A stretch of DNA of 64,000 nucleotides from Alphaproteobacteria bacterium (GCA_020446675.1 JAGREE010000021.1:62001-126000), one strand, 5' to 3'. Positions 35,308 through 46,109 are shown, counted from the first letter of the stretch. The notes: a model not told the origin generated them from the sequence alone. Made by a program: numbers and translations.

Positions 35308-36972
35308 TTACTTAAAAGAATATTTTATATCACCACCAACTATTGTCAAAAGCACTTTAGTGTTGATGATTTCAGCCGGATCAATGTCAAAAATATTATC
35401 ACTGATTACAACCATATCGGCAAGCTTCCCTGGTTCAATTGTGCCCAGATCATTTTCCTGAAAGCCGGCATAGGCGTTATTAATGGTGTATGCCTTGACC
35501 GCCTGTTCAACAGATATTTTCTGTTCCGGGACCCAACCGTCAGGGTTTTTGCCGTCCAGCGTGCGCCGTGTGACTGCGGCATAAATGCCGCTGAGCGGCT
35601 CAAGCGGGGCGACCATCCAGTCAGATCCAAAGGTAACGATAGCTCCTGCATCGAAAAGGGATTTAAAGGGATAAGTGCCTGCCAGACGTTCTTTACCAAT
35701 ACGTTTTTCTGCCCATCTGCCGTCATCTATTGCATGGTAGGGCTGTACTGAGGCAATTACACCCAGTTCCGCCATTTTTTTGATGGCTGCAGGGGTTAAA
35801 TGCTGGGCATGTTCAATTCGCGGGCGGTTGCCTGTCGCCCCAATTTCCTCAAAAATCCTGATCAGGTTATCATTCGTCTGGTCGCCGATTGCATGAACGG
35901 CCAGCTGAAAACCAAGATCGTTGGCTTCAGCAAGATTTTTCTTAAGAACGTCCATCTGCATAAGCGGGAAACCGTTTGTGTCAGGTTCATCCGTATAGGG
36001 TTCATAAAACCAGGCTGTCGTGCTGCCCAGTGAGCCATCGGCCAGTTCCTTAACACCGCCAAAACGCAGCCAGTTATCGCCTTTTCCATCACGCTCAATC
36101 ATATCATGCAGCTTGTGGACATTGGGAATAAGCGGAAAGTAATAAACACGGATTTTAAGCCGCCCTTCATCCTTTGCTTTTTTAAAGAGGGCTATATTAT
36201 CCCACGTTCCCATATTATGAATTTGGGTGACACCATTTTCCAGGGCTTCCTGAATGCCGGCATCAAATGTTCTTGTGGCCTGCGCTGTGGTCATTGGTGG
36301 GACAATGCTATATACCACATTCATTGCATTATCTTTAAGCACGCCTGTGGGATCACCATTTTCATCGCGGACAATCAGACCGCCTTCAGGATCCGGAGTA
36401 TCTTTTGTAATACCCGCAAGTTTCAGGACAAGTGAATTTACGATGGCCATATGCCCGTCAGTACGTAGTAAAAACAGTGGGTTATTCGGTGTAAATTCGT
36501 CAATCCATTCTTTTCGTGGCAGCTGGCCTTCCCATGCCTCATGATCCCAGAGGCCACCAGTAATCCATTCTCCTTCCGGTGCGTTTGCCGCATAATTTTT
36601 TACGGTTTCAATAAATTCGGCAGAACTTTTGGTGCCTTGTGTTTTAATGCCGAGGAGTGATGCTGAACCATCCATAAAATGTGTGTGATTATCAATAAAC
36701 CCGGGCAGAACAAGTTTTCCGGCCACATCTATAACTTCAGCGCCGGGATGCTCGTTTTTAAGTTCTGGTCCGCCCACGGCAATAATCCGGTCATCCTTCA
36801 TGACGACTGTTTCTGCCCATGGCTGGTCTTCATTACCGGTCCAGACTTTTGCATTGATCATTATTTTTTCATTTAAATCAGCTTGTTGATTGCTTTTGTC
36901 TGTTTCTGCAGATGAGCAGGCAGAAATTGTTAACAGACCTATACTTAAAATTATTTTTGTAAATTTATTCAT
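35308..36972 (-). CDS. Lipoprotein amidohydrolase (YtcJ / Amidohydro_3 family)
   Basis: About 554 residues. The lipoprotein signal peptide begins MNKFTKIILSIGLLTISAC, with the lipobox Cys at 19. The metal-dependent amidohydrolase domain has HxH in FIDNHTHFMDG, HAIGDQTND, EHAQHLTPA and the terminal Asp in TFGSDWMVAP. The family hydrolyses amides such as formamides; the substrate here is unknown. The open frame extends 49 codons upstream into the gamma-glutamyltransferase gene, but the lipoprotein signal fixes the ATG at 36972. The 19-base gap to that gene suggests co-transcription and a common peptide or amide substrate in the periplasm. Confidence 0.9.
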   Translation of the reverse strand: MNKFTKIILSIGLLTISACSSAETDKSNQQADLNEKIMINAKVWTGNEDQPWAETVVMKDDRIIAVGGPELKNEHPGAEVIDVAGKLVLPGFIDNHTHFMDGSASLLGIKTQGTKSSAEFIETVKNYAANAPEGEWITGGLWDHEAWEGQLPRKEWIDEFTPNNPLFLLRTDGHMAIVNSLVLKLAGITKDTPDPEGGLIVRDENGDPTGVLKDNAMNVVYSIVPPMTTAQATRTFDAGIQEALENGVTQIHNMGTWDNIALFKKAKDEGRLKIRVYYFPLIPNVHKLHDMIERDGKGDNWLRFGGVKELADGSLGSTTAWFYEPYTDEPDTNGFPLMQMDVLKKNLAEANDLGFQLAVHAIGDQTNDNLIRIFEEIGATGNRPRIEHAQHLTPAAIKKMAELGVIASVQPYHAIDDGRWAEKRIGKERLAGTYPFKSLFDAGAIVTFGSDWMVAPLEPLSGIYAAVTRRTLDGKNPDGWVPEQKISVEQAVKAYTINNAYAGFQENDLGTIEPGKLADMVVISDNIFDIDPAEIINTKVLLTIVGGDIKYSFK

Positions 36973-36991
36973 TATAAAAAATCCATTTGGT

Positions 36992-38617
36992 TTATTTCCA
37001 TGCGGCTTTTGCAAGGCCATCCCGTCTTGGGTCTGCGGCACCATGCCATTTTCCATTTTCAACGGCAAGTGCATGTACCCCTCCGAAATAGGGGTCATAC
37101 TGGCTGTCGGAAACTCCATACGCCGGTCTTTTCAGACTATATCCGTATTTTGCCAGTCCTGAAAGTAGATCATTTGAAATATCTGGTCCTTCTATATATG
37201 CCTGATCGTCAGGAACAACATGAACCCGGTAAGCGCCTACGGCTTTTTCAATATTTTTATTCACATCAATCCAATAACTTGTGACCTGTGCGACAGCAGA
37301 AATAATCCGCGCGCTGGCCGGGCTGCCAAGCACCATAACGGGCATACCATCTTTTTTAATTATGGTGCCGGTCATGGAACTTAAGGGCATTTCATTTTCC
37401 TTAAGAACGTAGGGAGACCCGTCATCCTTTAATCGGAATGACTGCATATAATTATTATAAAGAAACCCAAGTGTCGGATGAGCAACGAGTGCGCCAAAAT
37501 AATTATCGATACTTTGGGTAACGGCGACCGCATTACCATCTCCATCAACAATTGAGAAATGTGTGGTTTCGCCGCCTTTACCATTTTTATAATGATCCAG
37601 CATTTTAGCGGCCTGTTCTTTTGACAGTTTGATGCTGATATCATCATCATAATCATAAAAATTCGGCACCGGGTCGTGTGCCCTTGTGCCGTGGCCAAGC
37701 CGCATGGCATTAAGAAGGGCAATTCTTCTTTGTGCGTTATCCTCATTGATCGCTTTGGGCGTTTCTGCTTCAAGAATATTTAATATCTGCATCATGATCC
37801 AGCCGCCAAATGGCGGTGGCAATGAGATAACCTCATACCCTCGGTAATTTGATTTAAGAGCAGGAACAATTTTTGGATCTTTGAAATTAGCCAGATCGTC
37901 ATAGGTAATCCAGCCGCCATTTTCAGCCATATCAGACTCTATTTCGCGGGCAATATCCCCTTTATAAAAATCGTCCGCCCCTTTTTCTGCTATCCGTGCC
38001 AATGTTTTGGCCATCAGGGGCTGTTTGAAAACTTCCCCGATCTGATAGGCGGTACCATCAGGTTTTAAAAAAATATCAGCTGCTGCTTTTTGTCCTTTAA
38101 GTCCCATGCCATAATGGCTGAAAGCACGGTAGCGAAAGGGGCCAACCACAAATCCGTTTTTATAAAGCTGAACGGCAGGGGTCACGAGATCTTTCCAGCT
38201 CAGCTTACCGCTTCCATAATTTTTATAGGTAAAGGAAAGCACTTTAAGATTGGAAGGAATTGTTGATGCTGTATGCCCGCCAACAAGCTGGTCCCTAGTC
38301 ACATGCTCTGGAATATGTGCCGGTGATAATGTGCTTCCCTGAATAACAAACGGTTCGCCGTCCTTTGGCTGGACCAGCATGACGGTTTGACCGAATATGC
38401 CTGATCCTGCCGGTTCTGACGCCCCTAACGCCAGCGATACCGCAACTGCCGCGTCAAAAGCATTCCCGCCTTTTTCAAGAACTTCCACACCGGCATTGGT
38501 CGCTTCGGGAGAGGCGGAAGCAACATAGCCAGCAAATTTCTTGTCTTGTGCTAAAGTTGGCGAATTTATGAAAGCAAGCATATAAATTAAGGCAATAGCC
38601 CTGCAATAACGAAACAT
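36992..38617 (-). CDS. Gamma-glutamyltransferase family protein
   Basis: 541 residues with a signal peptide (1-23, ending TLA). The family fold is an Ntn hydrolase made as a proenzyme. The autoprocessing and nucleophilic Thr is in GGETTHFSIVDGDGNAVAVT, and GSPASARIISAV near the C-terminus is conserved. It should cleave or transfer gamma-glutamyl groups (glutathione or other gamma-glutamyl peptides) in the periplasm. It lies 40 bp downstream of the last ABC permease and 19 bp upstream of the lipoprotein amidohydrolase, so it may be the first enzyme of the distal part of the transporter operon. Confidence 0.9.
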   Translation of the reverse strand: MFRYCRAIALIYMLAFINSPTLAQDKKFAGYVASASPEATNAGVEVLEKGGNAFDAAVAVSLALGASEPAGSGIFGQTVMLVQPKDGEPFVIQGSTLSPAHIPEHVTRDQLVGGHTASTIPSNLKVLSFTYKNYGSGKLSWKDLVTPAVQLYKNGFVVGPFRYRAFSHYGMGLKGQKAAADIFLKPDGTAYQIGEVFKQPLMAKTLARIAEKGADDFYKGDIAREIESDMAENGGWITYDDLANFKDPKIVPALKSNYRGYEVISLPPPFGGWIMMQILNILEAETPKAINEDNAQRRIALLNAMRLGHGTRAHDPVPNFYDYDDDISIKLSKEQAAKMLDHYKNGKGGETTHFSIVDGDGNAVAVTQSIDNYFGALVAHPTLGFLYNNYMQSFRLKDDGSPYVLKENEMPLSSMTGTIIKKDGMPVMVLGSPASARIISAVAQVTSYWIDVNKNIEKAVGAYRVHVVPDDQAYIEGPDISNDLLSGLAKYGYSLKRPAYGVSDSQYDPYFGGVHALAVENGKWHGAADPRRDGLAKAAWK

Positions 38618-38657
38618 ATCTTTCCCCTTTATTTGATATGTTAGTTATTATTCATTC

Positions 38658-41084
38658 TTACTCATAATGCAATGCATTAATCGGGTTGGTTTTTGCGATA
38701 TTAAATGCATGGGTGGCAACGGTCATCCAGGAAAGTAAAAGGCCGCACAAACCGGCACCAAGCAGCATTCCATAAGGCAGGCCAATGCGTTCAGCAAAAA
38801 ACTCCAGATACCGGCCGGAAGCGAGATAGGCCAGTATCAAAGCAATCGGTGTTGCCCAAAGAACAGGGGTTGAAAATTGCCAGATAAGAAGGCGCACTAT
38901 CTGATTGTTGCTGGCCCCTAGTACTTTTCTGATGCCTATTTCCTTGGTTCGCTGTTCTGCCATGAAGGCCGCTAATCCAAATAGACCGATTGCAGCTAGG
39001 AAAAGAGCAATAAAGGCAAAAACGGCCAGTGATTTGGTTCCCATGTCAAAAATCATATAGACCTTCTGGAATGTTTCATTAAGAAATTTGCCCTGCATTG
39101 GATAATCGGGATAAACGCCATGCCACACTTCTTCTATATCCTTTACGACGCTTACTGGTGCATTTTTCGATAATTTTATCGAAGCCAGTCGGTAAGAGGC
39201 ATCCCGCATAAAAAAGAAGAAAGGTTTGACGCTGTTAAAAAGTCCAAGGATATTTCTGTCAGCCATGACGCCGACGATGGTGTAGGTGGTTATACCTTTT
39301 TCTTTTTCATCTTCGTAAAATACCTGGTTAAGTGCAGCTTCTGGTGTGCTGAACCCCAAAGCTTTGGCAGCTGATTCATTGATCAAGACATTAACGGCTC
39401 CCTGTGATCTTAAATGGGTGTCCATGGCAATATCCCTGGATATATTCCTGCCGGCGACCATGGGAATATCATAAGTGCTGACAAAATGATCATCAATATT
39501 CAGCTGGTTTATATTCACGGTCTGACTAAAATCATTGAGGATCTTTGACGCTCTGATGTTGCTGTTCGTCTGTTCGTAAGGCACCTGTGAAGATAATGTG
39601 AAATCATTAACATAAGGGATGCTCAGCATTTCATTTCTGAGGACTTCATGGCGATCAGTCATCTGATCAACATTAATGCGGTCAAGGGTGTAAACTTGGT
39701 CTTTTGGAAAAATCCGGCTGCTTTCCTCAACTTTATCATTTTGGGCGTAAACAACGAGAACCATCGCCAGAATACAAACTGAAAATGTAAATTGTATACT
39801 GATCATAATGGCTCTGATAATCGTCGCGGCCCGTCCTTTGCGGGCTGTGTCCCTCAATGCTTCAATCGGGCTTGTTTTGGTAATCACATAAGCTGGATAT
39901 GATCCGGATAATATCCCCACAACCATTGTCGTCATGAGCAACCAGGGCAGAGTATTCAGATAATTAATATTTAGGATTTTGCCTGTAGCGGAATTAAATA
40001 GGGGTATAATGATTTCAAGTGTTGCAAGTGCCAATATCATTGCAAAAAACGTAATGGTTAAACTTTCGACAATGAACTGAAGGAGCAATTGCGTTCTTCC
40101 TGCGCCGAGCGTTTTTCTTAACCCCACCTCGCGTGCCCGGCCCATCGACTGAGCTGTTGCAAGGTTGGTATAATTTACGCAGGCTATTAAAAGGACAATT
40201 ATACCCAACAATTTCACAACAGTAATTACAGGAATCCCGAGCATGTCCCAGATTGCCGTATTGGCATCGGCGAGCGGACGTACTTCAAAACTGTCCATAA
40301 ATTCTTTCTGTTCATCTGGCATATGCCGTTCATAAATTCCATCCAGTTGAGTTTGCAGCCATGCCTGGTCGAGTGAAGGAGGTAACAAAACATATGTCAT
40401 ATTGCCTGACGACGTATTGCCCCAGTTAGTATCAGGCTGAAATTCTGTAATACGCTCCATTGCTCTCATGGGGATCAGTATTCCTAGCGGTGTACTCATC
40501 AGAATCTGAGAATTAAAATGGGAATTTTTTGGAATATCCCTGATGACAGCCATAACAGTAAGATCATTTTCATGATCCAGAGTTATTGACTGACCCACTG
40601 GATTTTCATTACCAAAATATTTTTGGGCAAGTGTTTCGGAAATAATAATGCCGTTTGACCCATCAAGAGCCGTTTCGTCGCCATGAATAAAATCAAAATC
40701 AAAAATTTTCAGAAGTTCAGGGTCAGTAAACCGCACGCTTTGATAATAATTGTCCTCGCCGACCGTAATCAGAAATTCTCTAAGGATCGTTCTGGCTACT
40801 GCATCCACGTCAGGAATGTCGGATTTAATGAACGGCCCCACTGCCGACTGGACAGTATCAATCTGTGAAACTCCGATATTTGCCTGCGGACTTACATTGC
40901 CGCGTAAGGTATAAATGCGGTCAAAATTCTTAAAAAATGAATCATGTGAATATTCATAATCCGATAGCAGTCCACCAAATAAATATATGGCCAGCCCGAC
41001 TGAAAGCCCAAGAACATTGATAATCGCATAAAGTTTGTTTTTTAAGATGCTTCTGATGGCTATTTTTACATAATTGCTGAACAT
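38658..41084 (-). CDS. FtsX/MacB-type ABC permease, ~800 aa (third of three)
   Basis: An 808-residue permease built as two FtsX/MacB units. It has an N-terminal helix (about 20-42), a periplasmic MacB domain (about 45-270) and three helices with GLRKTLGAGRTQLLLQF. A helix near 425 follows, then a second periplasmic domain and three C-terminal helices, preceded by QRTKEIGIRKVLGAS. FtsX/MacB members use ATP for mechanical work on periplasmic or outer-membrane partners rather than carrying substrate through themselves. It sits 18 bp downstream of the next permease in the operon. Confidence 0.9.
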   Translation of the reverse strand: MFSNYVKIAIRSILKNKLYAIINVLGLSVGLAIYLFGGLLSDYEYSHDSFFKNFDRIYTLRGNVSPQANIGVSQIDTVQSAVGPFIKSDIPDVDAVARTILREFLITVGEDNYYQSVRFTDPELLKIFDFDFIHGDETALDGSNGIIISETLAQKYFGNENPVGQSITLDHENDLTVMAVIRDIPKNSHFNSQILMSTPLGILIPMRAMERITEFQPDTNWGNTSSGNMTYVLLPPSLDQAWLQTQLDGIYERHMPDEQKEFMDSFEVRPLADANTAIWDMLGIPVITVVKLLGIIVLLIACVNYTNLATAQSMGRAREVGLRKTLGAGRTQLLLQFIVESLTITFFAMILALATLEIIIPLFNSATGKILNINYLNTLPWLLMTTMVVGILSGSYPAYVITKTSPIEALRDTARKGRAATIIRAIMISIQFTFSVCILAMVLVVYAQNDKVEESSRIFPKDQVYTLDRINVDQMTDRHEVLRNEMLSIPYVNDFTLSSQVPYEQTNSNIRASKILNDFSQTVNINQLNIDDHFVSTYDIPMVAGRNISRDIAMDTHLRSQGAVNVLINESAAKALGFSTPEAALNQVFYEDEKEKGITTYTIVGVMADRNILGLFNSVKPFFFFMRDASYRLASIKLSKNAPVSVVKDIEEVWHGVYPDYPMQGKFLNETFQKVYMIFDMGTKSLAVFAFIALFLAAIGLFGLAAFMAEQRTKEIGIRKVLGASNNQIVRLLIWQFSTPVLWATPIALILAYLASGRYLEFFAERIGLPYGMLLGAGLCGLLLSWMTVATHAFNIAKTNPINALHYE

Positions 41085-41102
41085 ATATTTTCTCTTGTTA
41101 AA

Positions 41103-43571
41103 TTATTCACTTTTTAGGGAGTAAATAGGGTTAATTCTCGCTGCCGACCAGGCGCGTATTGATGTGGTAGTGTAGGCAAGAATGAAGGCCGTAAGGCCCG
41201 CGATTAAATAAGGTGTTAAAGACATATCAATCCGGTAACTGAAACCGGACAGCCAATCGTTCATCATCAGCCATGCTGCTGGCCAGGCGATAAAGTTTGC
41301 TACGATGACCAGCTTGGAAAGCTCCCACGAAAGCATGGTTACAATATTGAGGACAGAAGCACCAAGGACCTTACGGATGCCGATTTCCTTGGTACGGCGT
41401 TCCGCAATGAATGATGCAAGGCCATAAAGCCCAATACAGGCAATCATCGCCGCAATACCGGCAAAGCCGATGAACATTCTGAACACACGTCCCTCAACGG
41501 CATAGAAGGAGGCATAATCTTCTTCCAAAAATGAGCGACGGATCGGGTAGGACGGAACATGCTGCTGCCAGATGCTGTCGACCAGTTTTACTGTTTGGGC
41601 CAAGTTGCCTTCGGATGCCTTTACGACCATAACATTTGCACCATCAGTTAGCATAAATGAAAGCGACGCAGGCTCTGAACGTATGGAACTATAATGGGCG
41701 TCTTCAACAATACCGACAATATTAAAATTTAACCTGTAATCAGTGCCACCAAATGAAAAAGCACTATAGACCTGTTGACCTATGGCATCATTTGGGTTGC
41801 TCCATCCAGCTTGTTTTGCCGCAGTTTCGTTAAGAATAAGTCCACCCTCTACAGTTGGATTTTCCTTACTGAAATTCGGTAAAAGGTCTCCCCTAAAATT
41901 ATCATTTAAAGCGCGACCGGCTATAATTTTTATTCCCAGAGTATCAAAATAACCATCATTAACGCCTATTCTTCGGGTAATGATCTTGAAATCCAGACTT
42001 TCCCCGTCTTTCTGAAAAGAGGACCCGTCGGAAAGGTCTTCAGTTGGAATAATTGAACCGCCGGAGACTGAACCGACAAGCGGATTTGATACAAGTTCAT
42101 CATGCATGGTCTGGTATGCGTCACGCGCTTCCTGATTATTAAGCCGGACGACAATGACGTCCTTAGGCTGATAGCCAAGGGGTTTGTTCAGGGCAAAATC
42201 AATTTGTCTGTTGACAACGCCTGTTGCCGAAATAAGACCTATTGCAATCGAAAACTGAAGGATAACAAGTCCCGCTCTTAATTTTGAGGAACCTATCCCG
42301 TCAAACACACGTCCCTGAATTGCTTTGGCAGGGAGAATACCTGATACAAAAAGTGCAGGATAAAGTCCGGATAAGATGCCGACAAGAAAGGCCGTTAATA
42401 TAAGGCCAACAATGAAACCACCGCTGTAAATTTGATCTGCGGTTAGCGGCACACCAAGCATGGAGCCAAAGAAGGGAGAAAATATTTCAACGATGACCAG
42501 AGAACCGACAAGGGCAATCATGGCCATAACGGTTGATTCAATAATGAATTGCAGCGCTATTTGTGTGCGGTTGGCACCCAGAACTTTCCGCACACCGACT
42601 TCTTTAATACGGTTGCTGCTCTGAGCGATTTGCATATTGATAAAATTAAATGTTGCGATGATCAGCGTAAGCAGCGCAACAAAACCAAATATTGTGATAT
42701 CAGATTTCTGGCGGGCCGGTTTCGAAAGCCCGGTAACTGTATCCTTCACGGTCATTTCATTTTGAAGTTCCGTGTTAAAATGAATATCATTTAACGGCTG
42801 TGCATATACGGCAATATTATTGGCAAAATCACCGCCAATATTATTTTTGATATAATCATAGGCTTTGGTTGCAAATGCGTCACCGGTTATATTAGGGGCA
42901 AGCCTTACATAATGATAAAGCTGGTCCGAAAAATTTCTTTCCCAGAATGTCGGGTCGTTCCAGATAAACGGCAGCATTTCCATATTCAGAAAAATATTTG
43001 AAACCTGATGCGAATTGCTTTTGTTATTACTGACAATGGCGGTTACCTGAAAATCATGTTTTCCGTCCAATGTGAAATTTTTCCCGATAGCATCTTCCCC
43101 CGGGAACAGAAGTTCCGCTGCCGCTTTTGTCAGAACAGCATTGTTTAAATTGGACAGTGCGGTTGATGCCGAGCCGCTTACTGCTTTATAGGAAAAGAAA
43201 TCAAAGAAATTGGGATCAACAAAACTGATGGTTTGATATTGTTTTTCGTCCCCAATACTCAGCAGTCTTTCCGACAATGTAATGCGGGTCAGGTCCTTGA
43301 CATCATCAGGATAAGCTTCAACGATATTTTTGGATAATGGATTGAAGAATGTTGCAAATCGTGCACCTGAAGTTTTGCTTTCCCAGTTAAGCCGGTAAAC
43401 ATGGTCGTTGTCCTTTACGGCTTTATCAAATGACGTTTCGTGGGTTACAAAGAGAATGATAAGAATGGACAGGGCCAAGCCAATCGCCAGGCCGACTATG
43501 TTAATGATACTGTAAAGTCTGTGTTTAACTATACTGCGAAAGGACATATTCAAATAATTGGCAAACATCAT
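41103..43571 (-). CDS. FtsX/MacB-type ABC permease, ~800 aa (second of three)
   Basis: An 822-residue paralogue of its neighbours with the same double-unit layout. It has an N-terminal helix (IINIVGLAIGLALSILIILF), a periplasmic domain, a first helix bundle with KEVGVRKVLGANRTQIALQF, a second periplasmic domain, and C-terminal helices after ERRTKEIGIRKVLGAS. Only seven bases separate it from the upstream permease gene. The start MMFANYL allows either of two adjacent Met codons. Confidence 0.9.
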   Translation of the reverse strand: MMFANYLNMSFRSIVKHRLYSIINIVGLAIGLALSILIILFVTHETSFDKAVKDNDHVYRLNWESKTSGARFATFFNPLSKNIVEAYPDDVKDLTRITLSERLLSIGDEKQYQTISFVDPNFFDFFSYKAVSGSASTALSNLNNAVLTKAAAELLFPGEDAIGKNFTLDGKHDFQVTAIVSNNKSNSHQVSNIFLNMEMLPFIWNDPTFWERNFSDQLYHYVRLAPNITGDAFATKAYDYIKNNIGGDFANNIAVYAQPLNDIHFNTELQNEMTVKDTVTGLSKPARQKSDITIFGFVALLTLIIATFNFINMQIAQSSNRIKEVGVRKVLGANRTQIALQFIIESTVMAMIALVGSLVIVEIFSPFFGSMLGVPLTADQIYSGGFIVGLILTAFLVGILSGLYPALFVSGILPAKAIQGRVFDGIGSSKLRAGLVILQFSIAIGLISATGVVNRQIDFALNKPLGYQPKDVIVVRLNNQEARDAYQTMHDELVSNPLVGSVSGGSIIPTEDLSDGSSFQKDGESLDFKIITRRIGVNDGYFDTLGIKIIAGRALNDNFRGDLLPNFSKENPTVEGGLILNETAAKQAGWSNPNDAIGQQVYSAFSFGGTDYRLNFNIVGIVEDAHYSSIRSEPASLSFMLTDGANVMVVKASEGNLAQTVKLVDSIWQQHVPSYPIRRSFLEEDYASFYAVEGRVFRMFIGFAGIAAMIACIGLYGLASFIAERRTKEIGIRKVLGASVLNIVTMLSWELSKLVIVANFIAWPAAWLMMNDWLSGFSYRIDMSLTPYLIAGLTAFILAYTTTSIRAWSAARINPIYSLKSE

Positions 43572-43577
43572 ATGCTC

Positions 43578-46061
43578 CTATTCATATCTAAGCGCTTTAA
43601 TTGGATTGGCCCTTGCGACACGCATGCTGTTTCCGGCAACGGTGCTCCAGGCGATAATGAGTGCCGTTATGGCGGCAAGGAGGCAAAAGCCAAGAATAAA
43701 GAAACCCTCAATACGATAGACGAAACTTTCCAGCCACAGTGTCATAGTAAAAAAGGAAACCGGCCAGGCAATCAGATTTGCAATCAGGACTGGTTTCGAA
43801 AACTGCCAGATCAGAAGCTTTACAACATCAAAGACACTTGCTCCCATCACTTTACGAATACCAATTTCCTTTGTCCTGCGCTCGGCTGTATAACTTGCCA
43901 GCCCATAAAGTCCGAGACACGCGACAAGTATTGCCAGACATGAAAAAGCGGCAAACATTGTCGCCTGCCCCTGTTCGGCGTTATATTGTTTGGCGACAGC
44001 GGCAGATATGAAATCATAATTGAACGGGATGCTTGGGATTTCCTGTTCCCAAAGTTTTCTGACCTGCTCTGTGAAAGCAACAGAGCTACCTGAAAAGCGG
44101 GCAGATATCACACTGCCGTAACTTGGGGAAAGATCATAAATTTCAGGGCGTATCGTTGTTTTTAAGCTATCGAAATGAATATCAGGCACAACACCGATAA
44201 CTTCATAGGTAGCTTCCAGATTTTCGCCTGGATTTCCTTTGGAAATAAAAACCATCTTGCCAATGGCATTTTCAGCAGATCCCAGTCCTAAACGTCTGAG
44301 GGCAGATTCGTTTACGATTATGGACCCTGTATATTTCAGTCCTTTTCTTAAATCATCAGTTAAAATCTCTTTGTCACCGCGTTCAATTCTATATTCGCGT
44401 CCGGCAATTAGAGGTACTTTATAGGTTTTGAAATAATCATAACCAATTTCTCTATTTCCGATCAGAATAGCATCTTCCATAGCCTGATCCCCCGTTCTTA
44501 CAAGTGTATTATTATTATTTCCGGATTCAGGCATAAAATTTGACCAGGTGACGGAGATGGCATTTGGCATCCGGCGAATTTCATCAACCAGAAGCGGCAA
44601 TTTTTTAAGAACAATGTCCCGATAAACTTCTTTTACTGCCAGAATATTTTCCTTGTCATATCCCAGGTCCATATTTTTGGCATAGAGCATTTGACCATAA
44701 ACAACAGCGGTCGAGACAAAAAGGGTAATGGATACAGCAAATTGGACAATAACAAGAATTGAGCGGAGTTTGATGGAGGCGTTGGATTCTGCAGATTTAT
44801 TTGCTTTCAATGTTTCAGATGGGCGAAAATGTGAGAGGATAAAAGCTGGATATGACCCGCCCAGAAGCCCAACAAAAATGGCAAGGCATGTCACATAAAC
44901 CAGATCAGTTGATGCATAATCAATACTCAGGTTTTTTCCCAAAATTTCATTATATAAAGGCAAAGCAAATTCGACCAGAACAATGGCCATGATCATGCCA
45001 AGAGCTGTTATTAAAATCGATTCCCCCAGAAACTGGATAATCAGATCCTTTCTGGAGGCTCCCAGCACTTTACGAAGGCTAACCTCCTTTGCACGGCTAC
45101 TGGCACGGGCAGTGCTTAAATTCATAAAATTGATGGCGGCAATAATTAGAATGAGAATGGCAACTGTAGAGAATATAATGACGGTATTCATATCGCCAAT
45201 CTCATGATATTCGCCATCACCTTTCGCTTTAAGGTGTAAATCCTTAATGTTCATAGCATTCATGTAGACAAAATCAGAGGTTTTGGTACCCGATCCGCCA
45301 AAAGGGAGTTTGGGAAAATTCCTGTCTATAAATTCCGGCATTGAAGAATTTATGCTTTTTATATCAGAGCCTTTATTTAGCGAAAAAAACAGGTGGGAAT
45401 TTGTTGAAAACCAGGCATCAAACATCCAATCCTGATCTTTCCAGGCCGGTTCATCAATGGCGACAAGGGCATCAGCATTGACCTGACTGTTTTTAGCCAT
45501 ATCCTTTATGACAGCCGCGACCTTGTAATCACGTTTGTAGCTGTCAAAATCAATGGTGATAACTTTTCCGATCGCGTTATCCGTACCGAAATATTTTTTG
45601 GCGAGCTTTTCGGTCAGGGCAATGTTACTCAGGCTTTTTAAAGCAGTGCTCAGATCACCGGTAACAGGTTCAAGATCAAAAATATTTATAAAATCTTCAT
45701 CAACAAGACTGATATCATCAACAAAATACTGATTGTTAATGATGATTGTCGGTTTCAGACGGGCAATGCGACTGGCGTATTCAATCTGCGGAAAATCTTT
45801 TTTGAATGCATGAATAACAGGTCCAGGGGTCATGACCATGCCCATAGGGTCTCTGCCTGGAACACTGAAGGTAATATGCGTGCGGTAGATCTGGTCCGCC
45901 TTTGACCAGAATTTATCGTAGGAGAGTTCATCGCGGACGAAAAGGGCAATAAGAATACAGGCAGCAAGACCAATAGCGAGCCCAAATATATTAATTGCAC
46001 TGAAAAGTTTGTGTTTAAAAATATTGCGCCATGCGCTTATAAGATAATTGTTAAGTAGCAT
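43578..46061 (-). CDS. FtsX/MacB-type ABC permease, ~800 aa (first of three)
   Basis: An 827-residue permease with the same architecture: KLFSAINIFGLAIGLAACIL as the first helix, then KEVSLRKVLGASRKDLIIQF in the first bundle and ERRTKEIGIRKVMGAS before the last helices. Its periplasmic domains differ most from those of the other two, which suggests distinct partners or a hetero-oligomer rather than redundant copies. It follows the ATPase gene by 48 bp. Confidence 0.9.
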   Translation of the reverse strand: MLLNNYLISAWRNIFKHKLFSAINIFGLAIGLAACILIALFVRDELSYDKFWSKADQIYRTHITFSVPGRDPMGMVMTPGPVIHAFKKDFPQIEYASRIARLKPTIIINNQYFVDDISLVDEDFINIFDLEPVTGDLSTALKSLSNIALTEKLAKKYFGTDNAIGKVITIDFDSYKRDYKVAAVIKDMAKNSQVNADALVAIDEPAWKDQDWMFDAWFSTNSHLFFSLNKGSDIKSINSSMPEFIDRNFPKLPFGGSGTKTSDFVYMNAMNIKDLHLKAKGDGEYHEIGDMNTVIIFSTVAILILIIAAINFMNLSTARASSRAKEVSLRKVLGASRKDLIIQFLGESILITALGMIMAIVLVEFALPLYNEILGKNLSIDYASTDLVYVTCLAIFVGLLGGSYPAFILSHFRPSETLKANKSAESNASIKLRSILVIVQFAVSITLFVSTAVVYGQMLYAKNMDLGYDKENILAVKEVYRDIVLKKLPLLVDEIRRMPNAISVTWSNFMPESGNNNNTLVRTGDQAMEDAILIGNREIGYDYFKTYKVPLIAGREYRIERGDKEILTDDLRKGLKYTGSIIVNESALRRLGLGSAENAIGKMVFISKGNPGENLEATYEVIGVVPDIHFDSLKTTIRPEIYDLSPSYGSVISARFSGSSVAFTEQVRKLWEQEIPSIPFNYDFISAAVAKQYNAEQGQATMFAAFSCLAILVACLGLYGLASYTAERRTKEIGIRKVMGASVFDVVKLLIWQFSKPVLIANLIAWPVSFFTMTLWLESFVYRIEGFFILGFCLLAAITALIIAWSTVAGNSMRVARANPIKALRYE

Positions 46062-46109
46062 TTCTTCATCCTGACTTGGGTCCCTACTCCCGTGATCTTC
46101 AAAAATGAA

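Noticed and set aside
43440-43943. 167-aa plus-strand ORF across the junction of two permease genes
   Set aside because: It is antisense to two clear permeases and its composition is typical of a reversed membrane-protein frame.
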